Assembly (NCBI GenBank): GCA_031841125.1
Contig: JAJSSI010000017.1
Span: 166,213-230,212, forward strand
Length of the DNA: 64,000 nt
Origin: Acanthococcus lagerstroemiae
Taxonomy: Eukaryota > Arthropoda > Insecta > Hemiptera > Eriococcidae
Direction: 5' to 3'
Positions 8,071 to 18,063 of the stretch are shown here, piece after piece (position 1 is the stretch's first letter; each line of letters begins with the position of its first letter). The notes under the pieces were generated by a model. It was not told where the DNA came from. It saw nothing but the letters and a program-made list of their open reading frames with translations, and did not search any database. The position numbers and the translations under genes are program-made.

Positions 8071-10239
8071 ATGGCTTCTTATACGTCCACGGATCGCGAG
8101 AATGCGTGTAAATTCGCCGAATACAATATACGCGTGCGTATGTTGCGCGCCCTGCACAAATCATATCCGCATTTGGCGTCGCATCTCACGTACACGATAC
8201 GAGACGCGACGTCGAACGATTTTTACCTACCGATATCGCTCGCGTCCAAGGCAAAAATAATCAAGATCGAGGTGACGTCGAAACTTTGCGAGAAATTATC
8301 GTGTAATCGTTACTCGTCGCAACGATTTTGCACACCCGACACTGCGCCGCATTACGTGCGTATAGGCGACGGCAAAGACTACGACGTCGTGTGTCAGCCG
8401 GCCTGTTTTCGCGTGGGCGCCAAACCCACGTACGGCAAAGATCACGAGCGTCAAGCGGATATGCCGCAATTGAATTATCACCGGGGTCGATGCATGCTCG
8501 TGCCCGATTCGATGGCCAACTATTTGGAGAAAACGTTTTTCCGCTCGGCCACGGTATACGAGACGCGCATCAACGATATGCCGACAGGCATGAGTCGAGT
8601 GCCGAAGCCCGACGACGAATTTGGCTGCGGTTTTACGTACGCCCTCAACCAGCAGTACTGTAAATATTACGATCGTCGTTTAGACAAAGACGGCTGCTCG
8701 TACGAATGGTGGGAAATTGGTTTAGACGCCGTCATCGGTATGAGTCTGATCAATACCGTAAAGTCGACCATTCGGCACATCTCGAACGGTCGACGGCCGT
8801 TCGATTTGCCGAGTGGTCTGCCGGAAATACCGAGTCGCGTCGACGAAAAATACGAGTATCGCAACTGGATAAACGACGTGGACGAGTCGTTCGTGTTGCC
8901 GAAACTCATGATTTACGAGGATAAGGACGCGAGTCGAGCGCGCGTATCCGACTATTTGAGCGCGATCAAAAAAACGACCAACGACCGACGAACTAAACGT
9001 CTCTCCTCTTTTTCGGCAACGTTATCGTCGTCGTCGTCGTCGCAATCGTCCCCATTATATCGTAATGCCGATGAAATCGACGACACGATGGTAACGGCGA
9101 CAACGACAACGACGACCACAACGCAAGCTTCTACGGCAAAAATTGGAAAAATAACTCCCGAAACTTTATTATCGCCATCGACGACACCGCCGTCGTCGCC
9201 GCCGTCGTTGTCTAATGACGGATCGCGCGGTTTAAACGAATTGTGGGAAAAATTAAAAGAGACAATCGACGAAATGTTGCCTGATCTGCGTAAAAATGTG
9301 CTCTCGGACGAATCGCTCAGGAGTTACGGTATAGCCGCAGGTGGTGCCGCGATAACGGCCGGTCTGCAACGTATCGTGAACACGGTTCTCGAGGATTTGG
9401 TGAAATTTGGCCCTAAACAATTGGCCGGTTTACTGAACAAGGCGATGCCGTTACGATGTCTGCAGGAGGCCATGATCGGCATTTGTCGTATGTCGGTGAC
9501 GCGTTGTACTCTGGCCATCGCCAGTCGCACGGCGATCGCTTTGCTAAAAATTACAGCGATGGCGTCGAGCGTCGTCGGTTGGCTGCTGATCGTGGCTGGC
9601 GTGCTCGATCTCATATTCGCCATCTGGGATCCGTACGGTTACAACAGTATGTTCCCCAAAGAATTGCCCGGCGACATGATGGAATCGGCCGAACGGGTTT
9701 TACGTTCGGAATTCGGCGCCCCGTACGCCGAGTACACTTTCGACATGCTGTGCAACAAACTGCTGACGAAAGAGCAGCAATTGGAGGCGATAATAAGCGG
9801 ACTCGTTGATCAGGTGATTTATTTGGACGCTCTGATCGTCAATAGCGACGGCTCGATAATCGACAAAGGCCCACCGGTATATCACGAGCCCAGCGACGAC
9901 GGCGACGAATTGAGCGCGATCGACGATTCGACGCGCGAAGCCATCGCCAAGTTTCACGGTTTCAGCGTCGACGCGTACAGACGCTATAACGCGGACTTTA
10001 TGAAACGCGTCGCCGCCAATCGATTGGTCACTCTGGCGTTTTACGTCGTCTCTAGTCTCACTCTCGGCGCCGTCGTTCTCGGCATGCACGTCGTCAGTTT
10101 GATACTCGTATTCGTCGCTCTGCTGTTGGCCGCCTGTTCGAGATTGTCGCTCGAAGAAACGACTAGTCGTCGTATTTTCGATTATTCGGGACGATACGGC
10201 GAAAGTTTTTTACAAAATATGTACGCATCGGCAACGTGA
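8071..10239 (+). CDS. pif-0: PIF-0 / P74 per os infectivity factor
   Basis: P74 is an envelope protein of the PIF complex needed for oral infection of arthropods by this virus class. The protein is 722 residues (baculovirus P74 is about 650). The N-terminal half has the family pattern of conserved Cys, Tyr and Trp, such as KLSCNRYSSQRFC, VVCQPACFRV and QQYCKYYDRRLDKDGCSYEWWE. The C-terminal half has the hydrophobic blocks YGIAAGGAAITAGLQ and VGWLLIVAGVLDLIFAIW, then a pair of membrane segments at about 650-692 and a short tail, matching the C-terminal anchor of the family. A Ser/Thr-rich insertion at about 310-390 is extra. The start is the ATG at 8071; the upstream in-frame codons would need TTG. 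Confidence 0.95.
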   Translation: MASYTSTDRENACKFAEYNIRVRMLRALHKSYPHLASHLTYTIRDATSNDFYLPISLASKAKIIKIEVTSKLCEKLSCNRYSSQRFCTPDTAPHYVRIGDGKDYDVVCQPACFRVGAKPTYGKDHERQADMPQLNYHRGRCMLVPDSMANYLEKTFFRSATVYETRINDMPTGMSRVPKPDDEFGCGFTYALNQQYCKYYDRRLDKDGCSYEWWEIGLDAVIGMSLINTVKSTIRHISNGRRPFDLPSGLPEIPSRVDEKYEYRNWINDVDESFVLPKLMIYEDKDASRARVSDYLSAIKKTTNDRRTKRLSSFSATLSSSSSSQSSPLYRNADEIDDTMVTATTTTTTTTQASTAKIGKITPETLLSPSTTPPSSPPSLSNDGSRGLNELWEKLKETIDEMLPDLRKNVLSDESLRSYGIAAGGAAITAGLQRIVNTVLEDLVKFGPKQLAGLLNKAMPLRCLQEAMIGICRMSVTRCTLAIASRTAIALLKITAMASSVVGWLLIVAGVLDLIFAIWDPYGYNSMFPKELPGDMMESAERVLRSEFGAPYAEYTFDMLCNKLLTKEQQLEAIISGLVDQVIYLDALIVNSDGSIIDKGPPVYHEPSDDGDELSAIDDSTREAIAKFHGFSVDAYRRYNADFMKRVAANRLVTLAFYVVSSLTLGAVVLGMHVVSLILVFVALLLAACSRLSLEETTSRRIFDYSGRYGESFLQNMYASAT

Positions 10240-10604
10240 AATTCGAAACGAGCGCGAAATTCGTCGAAATCGCGTTACTTTTTTCCTTCTTTTTCGTTCT
10301 TCCTCCCCCACTCTAGACGTATTTTTCGCGCTCGAAACCAACGTCGCCGCGATTCGGATAAAAAGAAAAGTCGCGTCGATTTTCAATTTCATTTCATTTT
10401 CGCGAATGCGCGCGTGAACACTATACATGCGTATGCGCTCAAACATAGATGCACGTACAAATATATGTAGTACGGGTCGATTATTTGTACTTTTTTTTTG
10501 AATTTATTGTGTGTGCGACTGGAAATCGATAATGTCGACGATGGTGGATATTATATCGTCATCGACGACGACTACAACGTGAAAATAAACGGACATTGAC
10601 GACA
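10240..10604. other. Intergenic region between pif-0 and the helicase gene
   Basis: This 365-base gap has no convincing ORF. It holds a GC-balanced first half with repeated GAAATTCG words, then an AT-rich second half with TACAAATATATGTAGTA and a T9 run about 100 bases before the helicase ATG. That half is a likely promoter. I see no RNA gene. Confidence 0.5.
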
Positions 10605-13600
10605 ATGAAAAGTATGGAATCGAAACTGTCGACGGATCGTGATTGTCAATCTGGCGTTTCGTTGTTGTTTAAATTACAACGAAAAAAAACCGTCCCACCA
10701 TCATTATCGCCACCGCCGCCGTCGTCATGGTCGTTAAAAGAGCAATGTCGATTGCGACGAGGAGAAGGAAACGACGATATCTTTGGACATGGCTCACAAA
10801 CGTCGTCAGTTTCGTCATCGTCTTTTAAATTCGTTTCGAAGGAATTATCGAAAAAAACTGAAAATGATAACGGCATTTGCGGCGATAACGAACAATATCG
10901 TCGAAGGACAAACGAATATAAACGCAAATACAAGGTATTCGACGATAGCGATAACGATTATAATTTCCACGACGACGATGACAATAACAGTGGCGATACC
11001 AACGACGACAACGACAACAACAACAACATAAATGATGAGACGCGGCGCGACAAGAGTGTCCGAGTAAAAAAAATTAAAAACGTTCGAGATAATGTTAAAA
11101 ACGAATCGTCATCTACCATCGATATATTTTCCTCGGACAGAGGGATTAATCGAAAATTGATAACTTGGCCAATGATAACGCCCGTTTACGAATCCGATTG
11201 GAACACCACCTACGCGTTCGAACAATACAACGACAAATATCGAATTTTATTGTCGACTGGTGGTGGTGGTGGCAGTGGTGATTATAAAACAAGTACCGGC
11301 AACGACGACCATTATCGCGAGGTCGGGAGGAATAAAGAGGAAATTGTCGATGGAGTCGCGCGATCGCGCGGACGAGATAAATTTGACGGATATTGGATAC
11401 CGAGCACCTCGAGTAATAGAAATCGTGAAAATATCAATTGTGGCGACGGCGACGACGGTGGTGGCGGCTATTATAGGAACGATTGTAGTGGTAAAAAAAT
11501 TGTCGTCTCCGACGATTTGTTACGCGCCATATCCGAAGAACGAGAATTATACGTTTGCTCGAGTCTGAACGCGAGACAACGAAGGCTCTACGATTACGTG
11601 GTGACGCGATGCGATCCGTCGAAAACGACAATTACCAGCGGCGGAATGGTGGTGCTGGTTCAGGCGCCACCCGGCACCGGTAAAACCTACACGTTGCGCG
11701 CCATAGCAAATTTCGTGTTCGACTCGCTGCGGCAATTGCCGCTCGTGGTGATTTTCAAAAACGATCTCGTCACCAAATACAAGTTTTGCGCTTCGGGTTT
11801 GTCGGTCGCGCAATTCTGCATACACGCGTTTTCCACTCGTTCGCTGGCCGGCTACAAACGATTCGAGTACTTGAGTAATCGCAACTGCAGCGTCGAGTGT
11901 TTCGTGTATTTGGTGCTGTGCGCCATTAAGCGCTTCAAGACGCGCATCTATCGGGCCAGCGTGGCCGAGAAACTAGATCTGCGCGGCAATCTCATCATGT
12001 TCGACGAGTACACGGTCATCACGAAACCCGTACTGTACGTGCTGTTGGCCGCGTGCAAGTTGTACAATTTGCGCGCCATATTTTGCGGCGACAACGATCA
12101 ACTCGGTTGCATACAGACGTCGCGGCATTGTACGCGCACGACGTCGTACGATATCGTGCGCGCTTTTGCCGACCGCGTGTTCGGTCTCGTCGATAGCGTG
12201 CGCTGTACCGACGGCGAGTACAACAAAAAGGTGGCGCTGATTGGTCGATTGTCGGGCGACGAGATGCTCGGCTGGCACGGTAACGCGCTGACGGCGGCCA
12301 TCTTTTTTCAAAATTTACGTCGTCCTTTTCGACGACACGACACGCTCGTGATGAAAAACCATCGAGCCATGTCGCAGATGATGCACGCGAACGTGATGGC
12401 CAACAAAATTCCCGGCCGCGAATGGCGACTGCTCGAGACGAATAAACCGGTCAACGGGCGACAGTTGCACGATAAAATTTTCATTCCGAATCCGACCTGG
12501 CGTTATTTCTACTGGACGAGCGCGACGGTCGCGAGCAAACACTCGCCCCAGGAGATTCGTCGTATGCGAGAGAAATACGTGCCCGGCAAATATTTGCCGT
12601 ACCTCGTGCTCAACGTCGGAGCCATTTATTATTACAAGATCCGCAACGACAACAGTTTGTGCGTGCTCAAGGGAGTGAAGCTGTGCGAGAAGACGCGATC
12701 ACCGACCGTCGTCACGGTACGCCGAGTGGACGAGAATATGCGCGAATTTGGCGACGAAATAAGCCTGCACGACCAGCACAATTGCAACGCGGTCGTTTTC
12801 TCGCAACACTTCAACTATTTGACCAACGACGGTCGAGATGACGCGTCCGGGCCCGGCACTCTGCTCAATTTTCCGATTTATCCGAAATTTTACTTGAGCG
12901 TGCACATGAGCCAGGGCTGCACCATCACGTCGTCGATATCGTTCAACACGAGCGATTTTTCCTATCGTTGTCTGTACGTGACGATGTCGCGAGTCGATTC
13001 GCCGCTAAAAATCAATTCCGTCGTCGTGCCGAATCACATTAGCCACATGACTTCGGTAATCATGGCGTTCAATCGACGGCTCGTCGATCACGACAATCTG
13101 CTGCCCGTCGAGCTGATCGAAAACGTGATCTTGCGCAATTCCTACAGCATTTATCGCGTCGAATTCAGTAACGAGCGCGTCACGAACAATTTGTCGTTTT
13201 ACAAGCTCGTCGACTCGATTGTCGACGTTTCGCTGTCGAAGGAGACACGTTACGCCAACGTCGATCGATTTTGTAATTTAATTCGATCGTGCGTCGCCAA
13301 TAACTCGATTAAACGCGAGCAATTGACGCCACGAACGAACCTCCTAGAACAAGATCGAATTCGCCAGCAACGAAAACGACTGAGACAGCGACAACAACAG
13401 CTTTGTGGCGACACGACATTGGCGCAGCAGCGATTGGCCGCGACGAGATTCGAATCAGATTCCACTGCCGATACATCCCTCGATGTCATCACCAACAACA
13501 ACAACAACAACAACAATGCCGACAATGGTAATGCCATCGTCGCGAGTGGCGGTCGAAACGATTACGACGACAATAATACTATGAATTTTATGTTGAAGCA

Positions 13601-15095
13601 CAATGTAATATTGACGGCGCTGTCGCGATTAACCGAGCCAGAAATTGCCATTTGGTTGCGCGCCTATCTTTATTCGGCCGAAGTCTCGATCGATTTACCT
13701 ACCAACGTGCCGTTATTTGGCAACGCCGACGAATATCAGCCACTCGATAGTTTAAACATACGATACATGTTTCCAGCACCACCAACATCATCATCGTCGT
13801 CGTCTTCATTTTTACAATTGCCATCATCATCATCGACGGCGGTATCCTCATCGGAATCTTTATTATCGAAAAACAACAAAGCATTCGAAGCTCTGGATAA
13901 TTTTGATTACGGGCAATTTTACGCAAAAGACTATAATAATAAAGATCGCGATAGCGAAAACGATAATATTAATAAAACTAATCTTGATTTTAGAAATAAC
14001 GATAAAGAAAGTAATTATCGAGAGAATGGCGGCGATGGTTTGATGAAAATTCAACGAAATTCGATCAATTCTGGCGATTCTTTGTCGGGCGAAAAGAGGA
14101 TAAAAAATAAATCGGCATCGTCGTCGTCTTCGTGGATGAAACCCGTGCACGTGTGGTTTATACGCGCGACAAAACGCATTCATAAAACTTATTGGCAAAA
14201 TGCGAATCGTATCGAACGCGCGCAACGCCAACAAAGTGACGGTTCGACTATAAATGATGATGAAAATTGCGGTAACGATAACGACGAGGACGATTTTTGT
14301 ACTCGTTTATTCGTCGATGCGAATACGAAAAAGAAAAATGTAACGAGAAATTTGACTCGCGCTGTCGTTATTGATAGGGACGATGACAAAAATAAAAACC
14401 TCGAAAGAAGTACATCGTCCAGAAAAGATGGCAAAGACAAATCGTCGAGGTTATTTGATTCTTTGGAAACGACCTCGAACACGGATCGTAATAATGATAG
14501 GAGGAATCGTTTGGATCGAGGCCACGAATGCGATCATCACGCGGCAATGAACGAAGAACGGAGACACGATAAAAACTCTTACCCGAAGAATACCGGTGCC
14601 AGTATACAATCGACTTTCTTGTTAAATGCTAATCACGAGGCGATACGATCGTCGTTGCCGTCAGATTTTTCGTGTAAAACCGAGTGTCGTAATGACGACG
14701 ACGTGTCGGCATTTGAATCAGATACTAATCGCGCGCTCGTAAATTCCGAATCGTCGCCGGGAGTGTTATCGCGAAAAACAGATATCGATTCTAATAGAAG
14801 AAAGACGTCCTCGTCGGACGACGTTTTTACAAAGAAATTGAACGAGATTGCGGCTCGAACAAAGTCGAAGAAATTTACACGGTTTTCCTCGTCGACGACA
14901 CTATCATCAGCCATCGATCGTTTGCCCGAATCTTTATTAAAAGGAGAGGCTGTCGCCGCAACATTTATAGATCCAGCGACATCGTTCTCGGCACCATCGG
15001 TAAATAACAACAACAATAACAACAACGACAAAGATCCTTTCGCCAATATTCATACACTCGTTGGATTATTATACGCTCGGCTTCGTCATGTCTGA
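10605..15095 (+). CDS. Superfamily 1 DNA helicase with long disordered flanks
   Basis: The 1496-residue protein has an ATPase/helicase core at about residues 325-870. Seen: Walker A APPGTGKT (354-361), Walker B FDEY (466-469), motif III GDNDQL (495-500), and the C-terminal motifs HMSQGC (about 767-772) and VTMSRV (792-797). This set is typical of SF1B helicases of the Pif1/RecD kind, like the helicase-2 found in nudiviruses; whether it instead replaces the main replicative helicase cannot be decided here. The first 320 residues (Asp/Asn/Gly runs) and the last 600 (Ser, Asn, Asp, Arg runs) are low-complexity. The start is ATG 10605; earlier codons lack ATG. The stop overlaps the ATG of the next gene (ATGTCTGA). 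Confidence 0.85.
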   Translation: MKSMESKLSTDRDCQSGVSLLFKLQRKKTVPPSLSPPPPSSWSLKEQCRLRRGEGNDDIFGHGSQTSSVSSSSFKFVSKELSKKTENDNGICGDNEQYRRRTNEYKRKYKVFDDSDNDYNFHDDDDNNSGDTNDDNDNNNNINDETRRDKSVRVKKIKNVRDNVKNESSSTIDIFSSDRGINRKLITWPMITPVYESDWNTTYAFEQYNDKYRILLSTGGGGGSGDYKTSTGNDDHYREVGRNKEEIVDGVARSRGRDKFDGYWIPSTSSNRNRENINCGDGDDGGGGYYRNDCSGKKIVVSDDLLRAISEERELYVCSSLNARQRRLYDYVVTRCDPSKTTITSGGMVVLVQAPPGTGKTYTLRAIANFVFDSLRQLPLVVIFKNDLVTKYKFCASGLSVAQFCIHAFSTRSLAGYKRFEYLSNRNCSVECFVYLVLCAIKRFKTRIYRASVAEKLDLRGNLIMFDEYTVITKPVLYVLLAACKLYNLRAIFCGDNDQLGCIQTSRHCTRTTSYDIVRAFADRVFGLVDSVRCTDGEYNKKVALIGRLSGDEMLGWHGNALTAAIFFQNLRRPFRRHDTLVMKNHRAMSQMMHANVMANKIPGREWRLLETNKPVNGRQLHDKIFIPNPTWRYFYWTSATVASKHSPQEIRRMREKYVPGKYLPYLVLNVGAIYYYKIRNDNSLCVLKGVKLCEKTRSPTVVTVRRVDENMREFGDEISLHDQHNCNAVVFSQHFNYLTNDGRDDASGPGTLLNFPIYPKFYLSVHMSQGCTITSSISFNTSDFSYRCLYVTMSRVDSPLKINSVVVPNHISHMTSVIMAFNRRLVDHDNLLPVELIENVILRNSYSIYRVEFSNERVTNNLSFYKLVDSIVDVSLSKETRYANVDRFCNLIRSCVANNSIKREQLTPRTNLLEQDRIRQQRKRLRQRQQQLCGDTTLAQQRLAATRFESDSTADTSLDVITNNNNNNNNADNGNAIVASGGRNDYDDNNTMNFMLKHNVILTALSRLTEPEIAIWLRAYLYSAEVSIDLPTNVPLFGNADEYQPLDSLNIRYMFPAPPTSSSSSSSFLQLPSSSSTAVSSSESLLSKNNKAFEALDNFDYGQFYAKDYNNKDRDSENDNINKTNLDFRNNDKESNYRENGGDGLMKIQRNSINSGDSLSGEKRIKNKSASSSSSWMKPVHVWFIRATKRIHKTYWQNANRIERAQRQQSDGSTINDDENCGNDNDEDDFCTRLFVDANTKKKNVTRNLTRAVVIDRDDDKNKNLERSTSSRKDGKDKSSRLFDSLETTSNTDRNNDRRNRLDRGHECDHHAAMNEERRHDKNSYPKNTGASIQSTFLLNANHEAIRSSLPSDFSCKTECRNDDDVSAFESDTNRALVNSESSPGVLSRKTDIDSNRRKTSSSDDVFTKKLNEIAARTKSKKFTRFSSSTTLSSAIDRLPESLLKGEAVAATFIDPATSFSAPSVNNNNNNNNDKDPFANIHTLVGLLYARLRHV

Positions 15096-16629
15096 ATTTG
15101 ATTGTACGTATATTTTAATATTTTTTTTTTTGATTAACGTAACAAAATGTTTTTTTTTCGCTATAGCATTGGAAGATACGGTAACGTTATCGGAAATGAG
15201 GACGACAACAACGACAACGACAGACTCGTCGCCATCGACTGGTAAATGGACATTGAGAAAGTTTAATATCACGGGTAGTGTGGCGTCGAATAACACCAGA
15301 TTTTACTTCAAACCGCATACAGCTGCACCATATTCCGATTATCTTGCATTAAATACCACCCAATCGACGAATGGTTCGTCTTCTGCACCAGTATCGTCAT
15401 CATCGTCATCGTTATTATCATCGTTGTCTACGAACGAACCGTTATTACGATATTGCGTACACGCATTGATATTCGCGATTGTTGCGATCTCGATAATGTC
15501 GATGATCTGCATGATCGGACTAATTGTAGCGCGCAAAAGGAGAAAATCCAAAATTAAAGATTCGCGAACGAATTCCATTACCATCAACAACGTTGGTAGT
15601 CCACCAAAACGAGTAAGATGGGCCCCATCGATCGACTACGACGACGATTCAAATTGGAATCGACGACAACAGCAACGTCGACGACGACGGCGACGGCAAC
15701 GACAACTCGACCATTGCGGATTATTTTATAATTGTTTTATAAACGTACGCGAACATTGTTATCGTTTCGGATACGTTTGTTGTAGTTGTTTTTCTCATTT
15801 ATTCCATTATCGCTGTTGTCATCGTCTCGATCACGACAACGACGGCGGCGGCGATACTTCTTTTCCGAATGAAAATTACAGATGGTCACTTTCGCGGCGA
15901 CCATCACCACAATCGTCGTCGTCGGCGGACATTAACGTAAATACAGCGTCGGCTATTGTTTTTAATACACGACCCGTAGAACCATCGTTGAATAACGCTA
16001 CCACCGCCACCACTACGACCGTCGTCGTCGATATTAATAACGAACACGTGTATTGCGAACCGATGATTGAAAATGTCGCGTCTTCTTCAACATCATCGTC
16101 GTTTACTACAAAGCCGTCGACAACGCTGCCGCAAATAATGCCGCCATCGATACCACCACCGCCGCCGCCGCCACCATTACCAGCAGCTCAGTCGTTCTCG
16201 GTGATATCTAGTGGATCATCTACATCTGTGCCGACCACGTCGACGTCTTGTATTCCGTCAACATTATCGCCGCTGCCAGAAGCATCATCGATCACACGTT
16301 CGTCGTTATTATCGTCATCATCGACGACCGTTCCTATTCACGCGACAATAGTGAAAAATAATATCTGGCCCAATAGAAAAAGTAAAATTAATAATACCGC
16401 AATCATCGATAATGACCATTTATTATTGCCGCCGTTATTTCCTCCACCACCGCCACCATCATCACCATCGTCGTCGTTTTTTGTAGAAAACACCGATCAT
16501 CCAGTTGAAGATTCGGAGTCGACGAATGAAATAACACCTCTTTCTATAACGACGACGACGACAGCAAAAACGACAACGGACGCTCGTTTCGTCGAACGGA
16601 TTTACGAAAATCAACGAAATATTACGTAG
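15088..16629 (+). CDS. Single-pass membrane protein with Cys cluster and Pro-rich tail
   Basis: The product is 513 residues if read straight through. Residues 7-27 are strongly hydrophobic and could be a signal peptide. Residues 28-124 form a Thr/Ser-rich segment with N-glycosylation sequons NIT, NNT, NTT and NGS. A transmembrane helix spans about 125-147, followed by the stop-transfer cluster RKRRK, which predicts a type I topology. The cytoplasmic part has an Arg run, an aromatic Cys cluster at about 215-250 that could be acylated, and several polyproline stretches. The hydrophobic N-terminus coincides with a possible in-frame intron (15104-15166), so its presence may depend on splicing. 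No family is recognised. The start codon overlaps the helicase stop, and an AATAAA follows the gene. Confidence 0.7.
   Translation: MSEFDCTYILIFFFLINVTKCFFFAIALEDTVTLSEMRTTTTTTTDSSPSTGKWTLRKFNITGSVASNNTRFYFKPHTAAPYSDYLALNTTQSTNGSSSAPVSSSSSSLLSSLSTNEPLLRYCVHALIFAIVAISIMSMICMIGLIVARKRRKSKIKDSRTNSITINNVGSPPKRVRWAPSIDYDDDSNWNRRQQQRRRRRRRQRQLDHCGLFYNCFINVREHCYRFGYVCCSCFSHLFHYRCCHRLDHDNDGGGDTSFPNENYRWSLSRRPSPQSSSSADINVNTASAIVFNTRPVEPSLNNATTATTTTVVVDINNEHVYCEPMIENVASSSTSSSFTTKPSTTLPQIMPPSIPPPPPPPPLPAAQSFSVISSGSSTSVPTTSTSCIPSTLSPLPEASSITRSSLLSSSSTTVPIHATIVKNNIWPNRKSKINNTAIIDNDHLLLPPLFPPPPPPSSPSSSFFVENTDHPVEDSESTNEITPLSITTTTTAKTTTDARFVERIYENQRNIT
15104..15166 (+). other. Possible optional in-frame intron (63 bases)
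   Basis: The interval begins GTACGT, is T-rich with a TTGATTAAC branch-like word and a T9 tract, and ends CTATAG. Its length is a multiple of three and it has no stop, so both spliced and unspliced messages stay in frame. Splicing would remove the hydrophobic N-terminal segment. The N-glycosylation sequons downstream favour the unspliced form making a membrane protein. Confidence 0.35.
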
Positions 16630-16697
16630 AAATAATTCATAACATTTTGTGCTATTTGTATTATAATACTTGTATTATTTTTTTTTTCAACATAGAA

Positions 16698-16703
16698 AAT
16701 AAA
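16698..16703 (+). terminator. AATAAA polyadenylation signal
   Basis: AATAAA lies 69 bases after the stop of the Pro-rich membrane protein and is followed by T-rich sequence, which is a good position for its mRNA 3' end. Confidence 0.5.
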
Positions 16704-16742
16704 TTCCAATATTTTTCTTCTATTTTCGGATTTTTTCATCAT

Positions 16743-17105
16743 TCACGAGTTAGAAGCGTTTTGTGGTATAGATGTTGCGTATGATGCTGTATCGTTGTAA
16801 CGAAGAAAGGTCATATATACATATATGGGAAAAAAAATTATTACGAATTTGCATGTGGTTCGAGTGGGGAAAAAAAAGAAACGAAAGTCGTAGTAGTACT
16901 GGTTCATGATTTTCTCATACTCGTAGGCGAGTTTAGCATTGCGTGACGTCACGCATCTCGTAGACGAAAACGGCGAACTCGACGGCGACGCTGTTTTTTT
17001 GCTCGGACGTTGATTCGTTCTCATTTTGTTCGCGTTTGCTCCACAAAATAACGACGACAAAGTTATCGCTAACGATAATATTATCGCTAATGTCGTTCTA
17101 TCCAT
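16743..17105 (-). CDS. Small putative secreted protein inside the inverted-repeat region
   Basis: The 120-residue frame starts with a textbook signal peptide (MDRTTLAIILSLAITLSSLF, with an ANA cleavage-type motif at about 25). A basic Ser-rich segment follows (NQRPSKKTASPSSSPFSS, then VTSRNAKLAYE) and a hydrophobic, aromatic C-terminus. The middle segment is repeated, in frame, in the other three units of the nested inverted repeat, but only this unit has an ATG joined to a signal peptide. The palindrome GCGTGACGTCACGC lies inside this coding block. It may be a real gene duplicated with the repeat, or a chance reading of an origin sequence. Confidence 0.4.
   Translation of the reverse strand: MDRTTLAIILSLAITLSSLFCGANANKMRTNQRPSKKTASPSSSPFSSTRCVTSRNAKLAYEYEKIMNQYYYDFRFFFFPTRTTCKFVIIFFPIYVYMTFLRYNDTASYATSIPQNASNS
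16941..16954. promoter_or_regulatory. CRE-like 14-bp palindrome, unit 1
   Basis: GCGTGACGTCACGC is a perfect palindrome with a full CRE/ATF core (TGACGTCA), the kind of site bound by bZIP factors. Confidence 0.6.
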
Positions 17106-17259
17106 ATCAGCGCCATTATCGTCATTGCCGTCGACTTCGTCGCTATCGTTATCGTGACCGCCTTTATCATTCAAAGAAGCATCAACAAAACGCAAACAAA
17201 TCAACGTCCGAGCAAAAAAATAGCGTCGTCGTCGAGTTCGCCGTTTTCGTCTACGAGAT

Positions 17260-17273
17260 GCGTGACGTCACGC
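17260..17273. promoter_or_regulatory. CRE-like 14-bp palindrome, unit 2
   Basis: Same perfect palindrome as at 16941, on the left inner arm. It is followed by the conserved AATGCTAAACTCG block. Confidence 0.6.
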
Positions 17274-17524
17274 AATGCTAAACTCGTCTACGAGAACGAT
17301 GTGGCCTCGTAAAAGCATTGTCTTTGCCGTGGCGACGAAACGATTCGCGTGTTGCGCTCTTTCGCCGTGTTATTCCCGTGTCAAAAATCGACCCATTTTC
17401 GGCTCGTTTTTCGCACCTCCGAAAAAACTTTTTTCATTTTTTCACCCGTCTGCACGAAACAAAACCACAAACTCTACGTCATACTCGTTTTTCTTTATTC
17501 GAAATAATTTCTCAAACAAACTAC

Positions 17525-17525
<1 letters not shown>

Positions 17526-17579
<54 letters not shown>
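17526..17579. repeat. (TA)27 tract, left arm
   Basis: A pure TA run near the inner end of the left arm; the matching right-arm run is about half as long. Such AT-rich tracts melt easily, which would suit an origin. Confidence 0.95.
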
Positions 17580-17580
<1 letters not shown>

Positions 17581-17771
17581 CCCCCTCGCCCAAACTATAG
17601 CTCCGTCGAGCCGATACTGAATCATTATCCGTGAAACGTCCGCGTTATAGGTAACTTCTCCCACTTTTTCAGAATCAACGAAAAGGAGAAGGGATAGATC
17701 CTATAACGCGGACGTTTCACGGATAATGATTCAGTATCGGCTCGACGGAGCTATAGTTTGGGCGAGGGGGC

Positions 17772-17797
17772 TATATATATATATATATATATATATA
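17772..17797. repeat. (TA)13 tract, right arm
   Basis: Counterpart of the left-arm TA run. The length difference (about 28 bases) accounts for the unequal distance of the CRE palindromes from the centre. Confidence 0.95.
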
Positions 17798-18049
17798 CGT
17801 AGTTTGTTTGAGAAATTATTTCGAATAAAGAAAAACGAGTATGACGTAGAGTTTGTGGTTTTGTTTCGTGCAGACGGGTGAAAAAATGAAAAAAGTTTTT
17901 TCGGAGGTGCGAAAAACGAGCCGAAAATGGGTCGATTTTTGACACGGGAATAACACGGCGAAAGAGCGCAACACGCGAATCGTTTCGTCGCCACGGCAAA
18001 GACAATGCTTTTACGAGGCCACATCGTTCTCGTAGACGAGTTTAGCATT

Positions 18050-18063
18050 GCGTGACGTCACGC
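18050..18063. promoter_or_regulatory. CRE-like 14-bp palindrome, unit 3
   Basis: Same palindrome, on the right inner arm, mirror image of unit 2. Confidence 0.6.

Noticed and set aside
17275..17580. Identical 80-100-residue frames on opposite strands at 17275-17580 and 17731-18048 with Tyr-Ile tails
   Set aside because: They are mirror images caused by the inverted repeat, and the tail is the TA run; no independent sign of coding.
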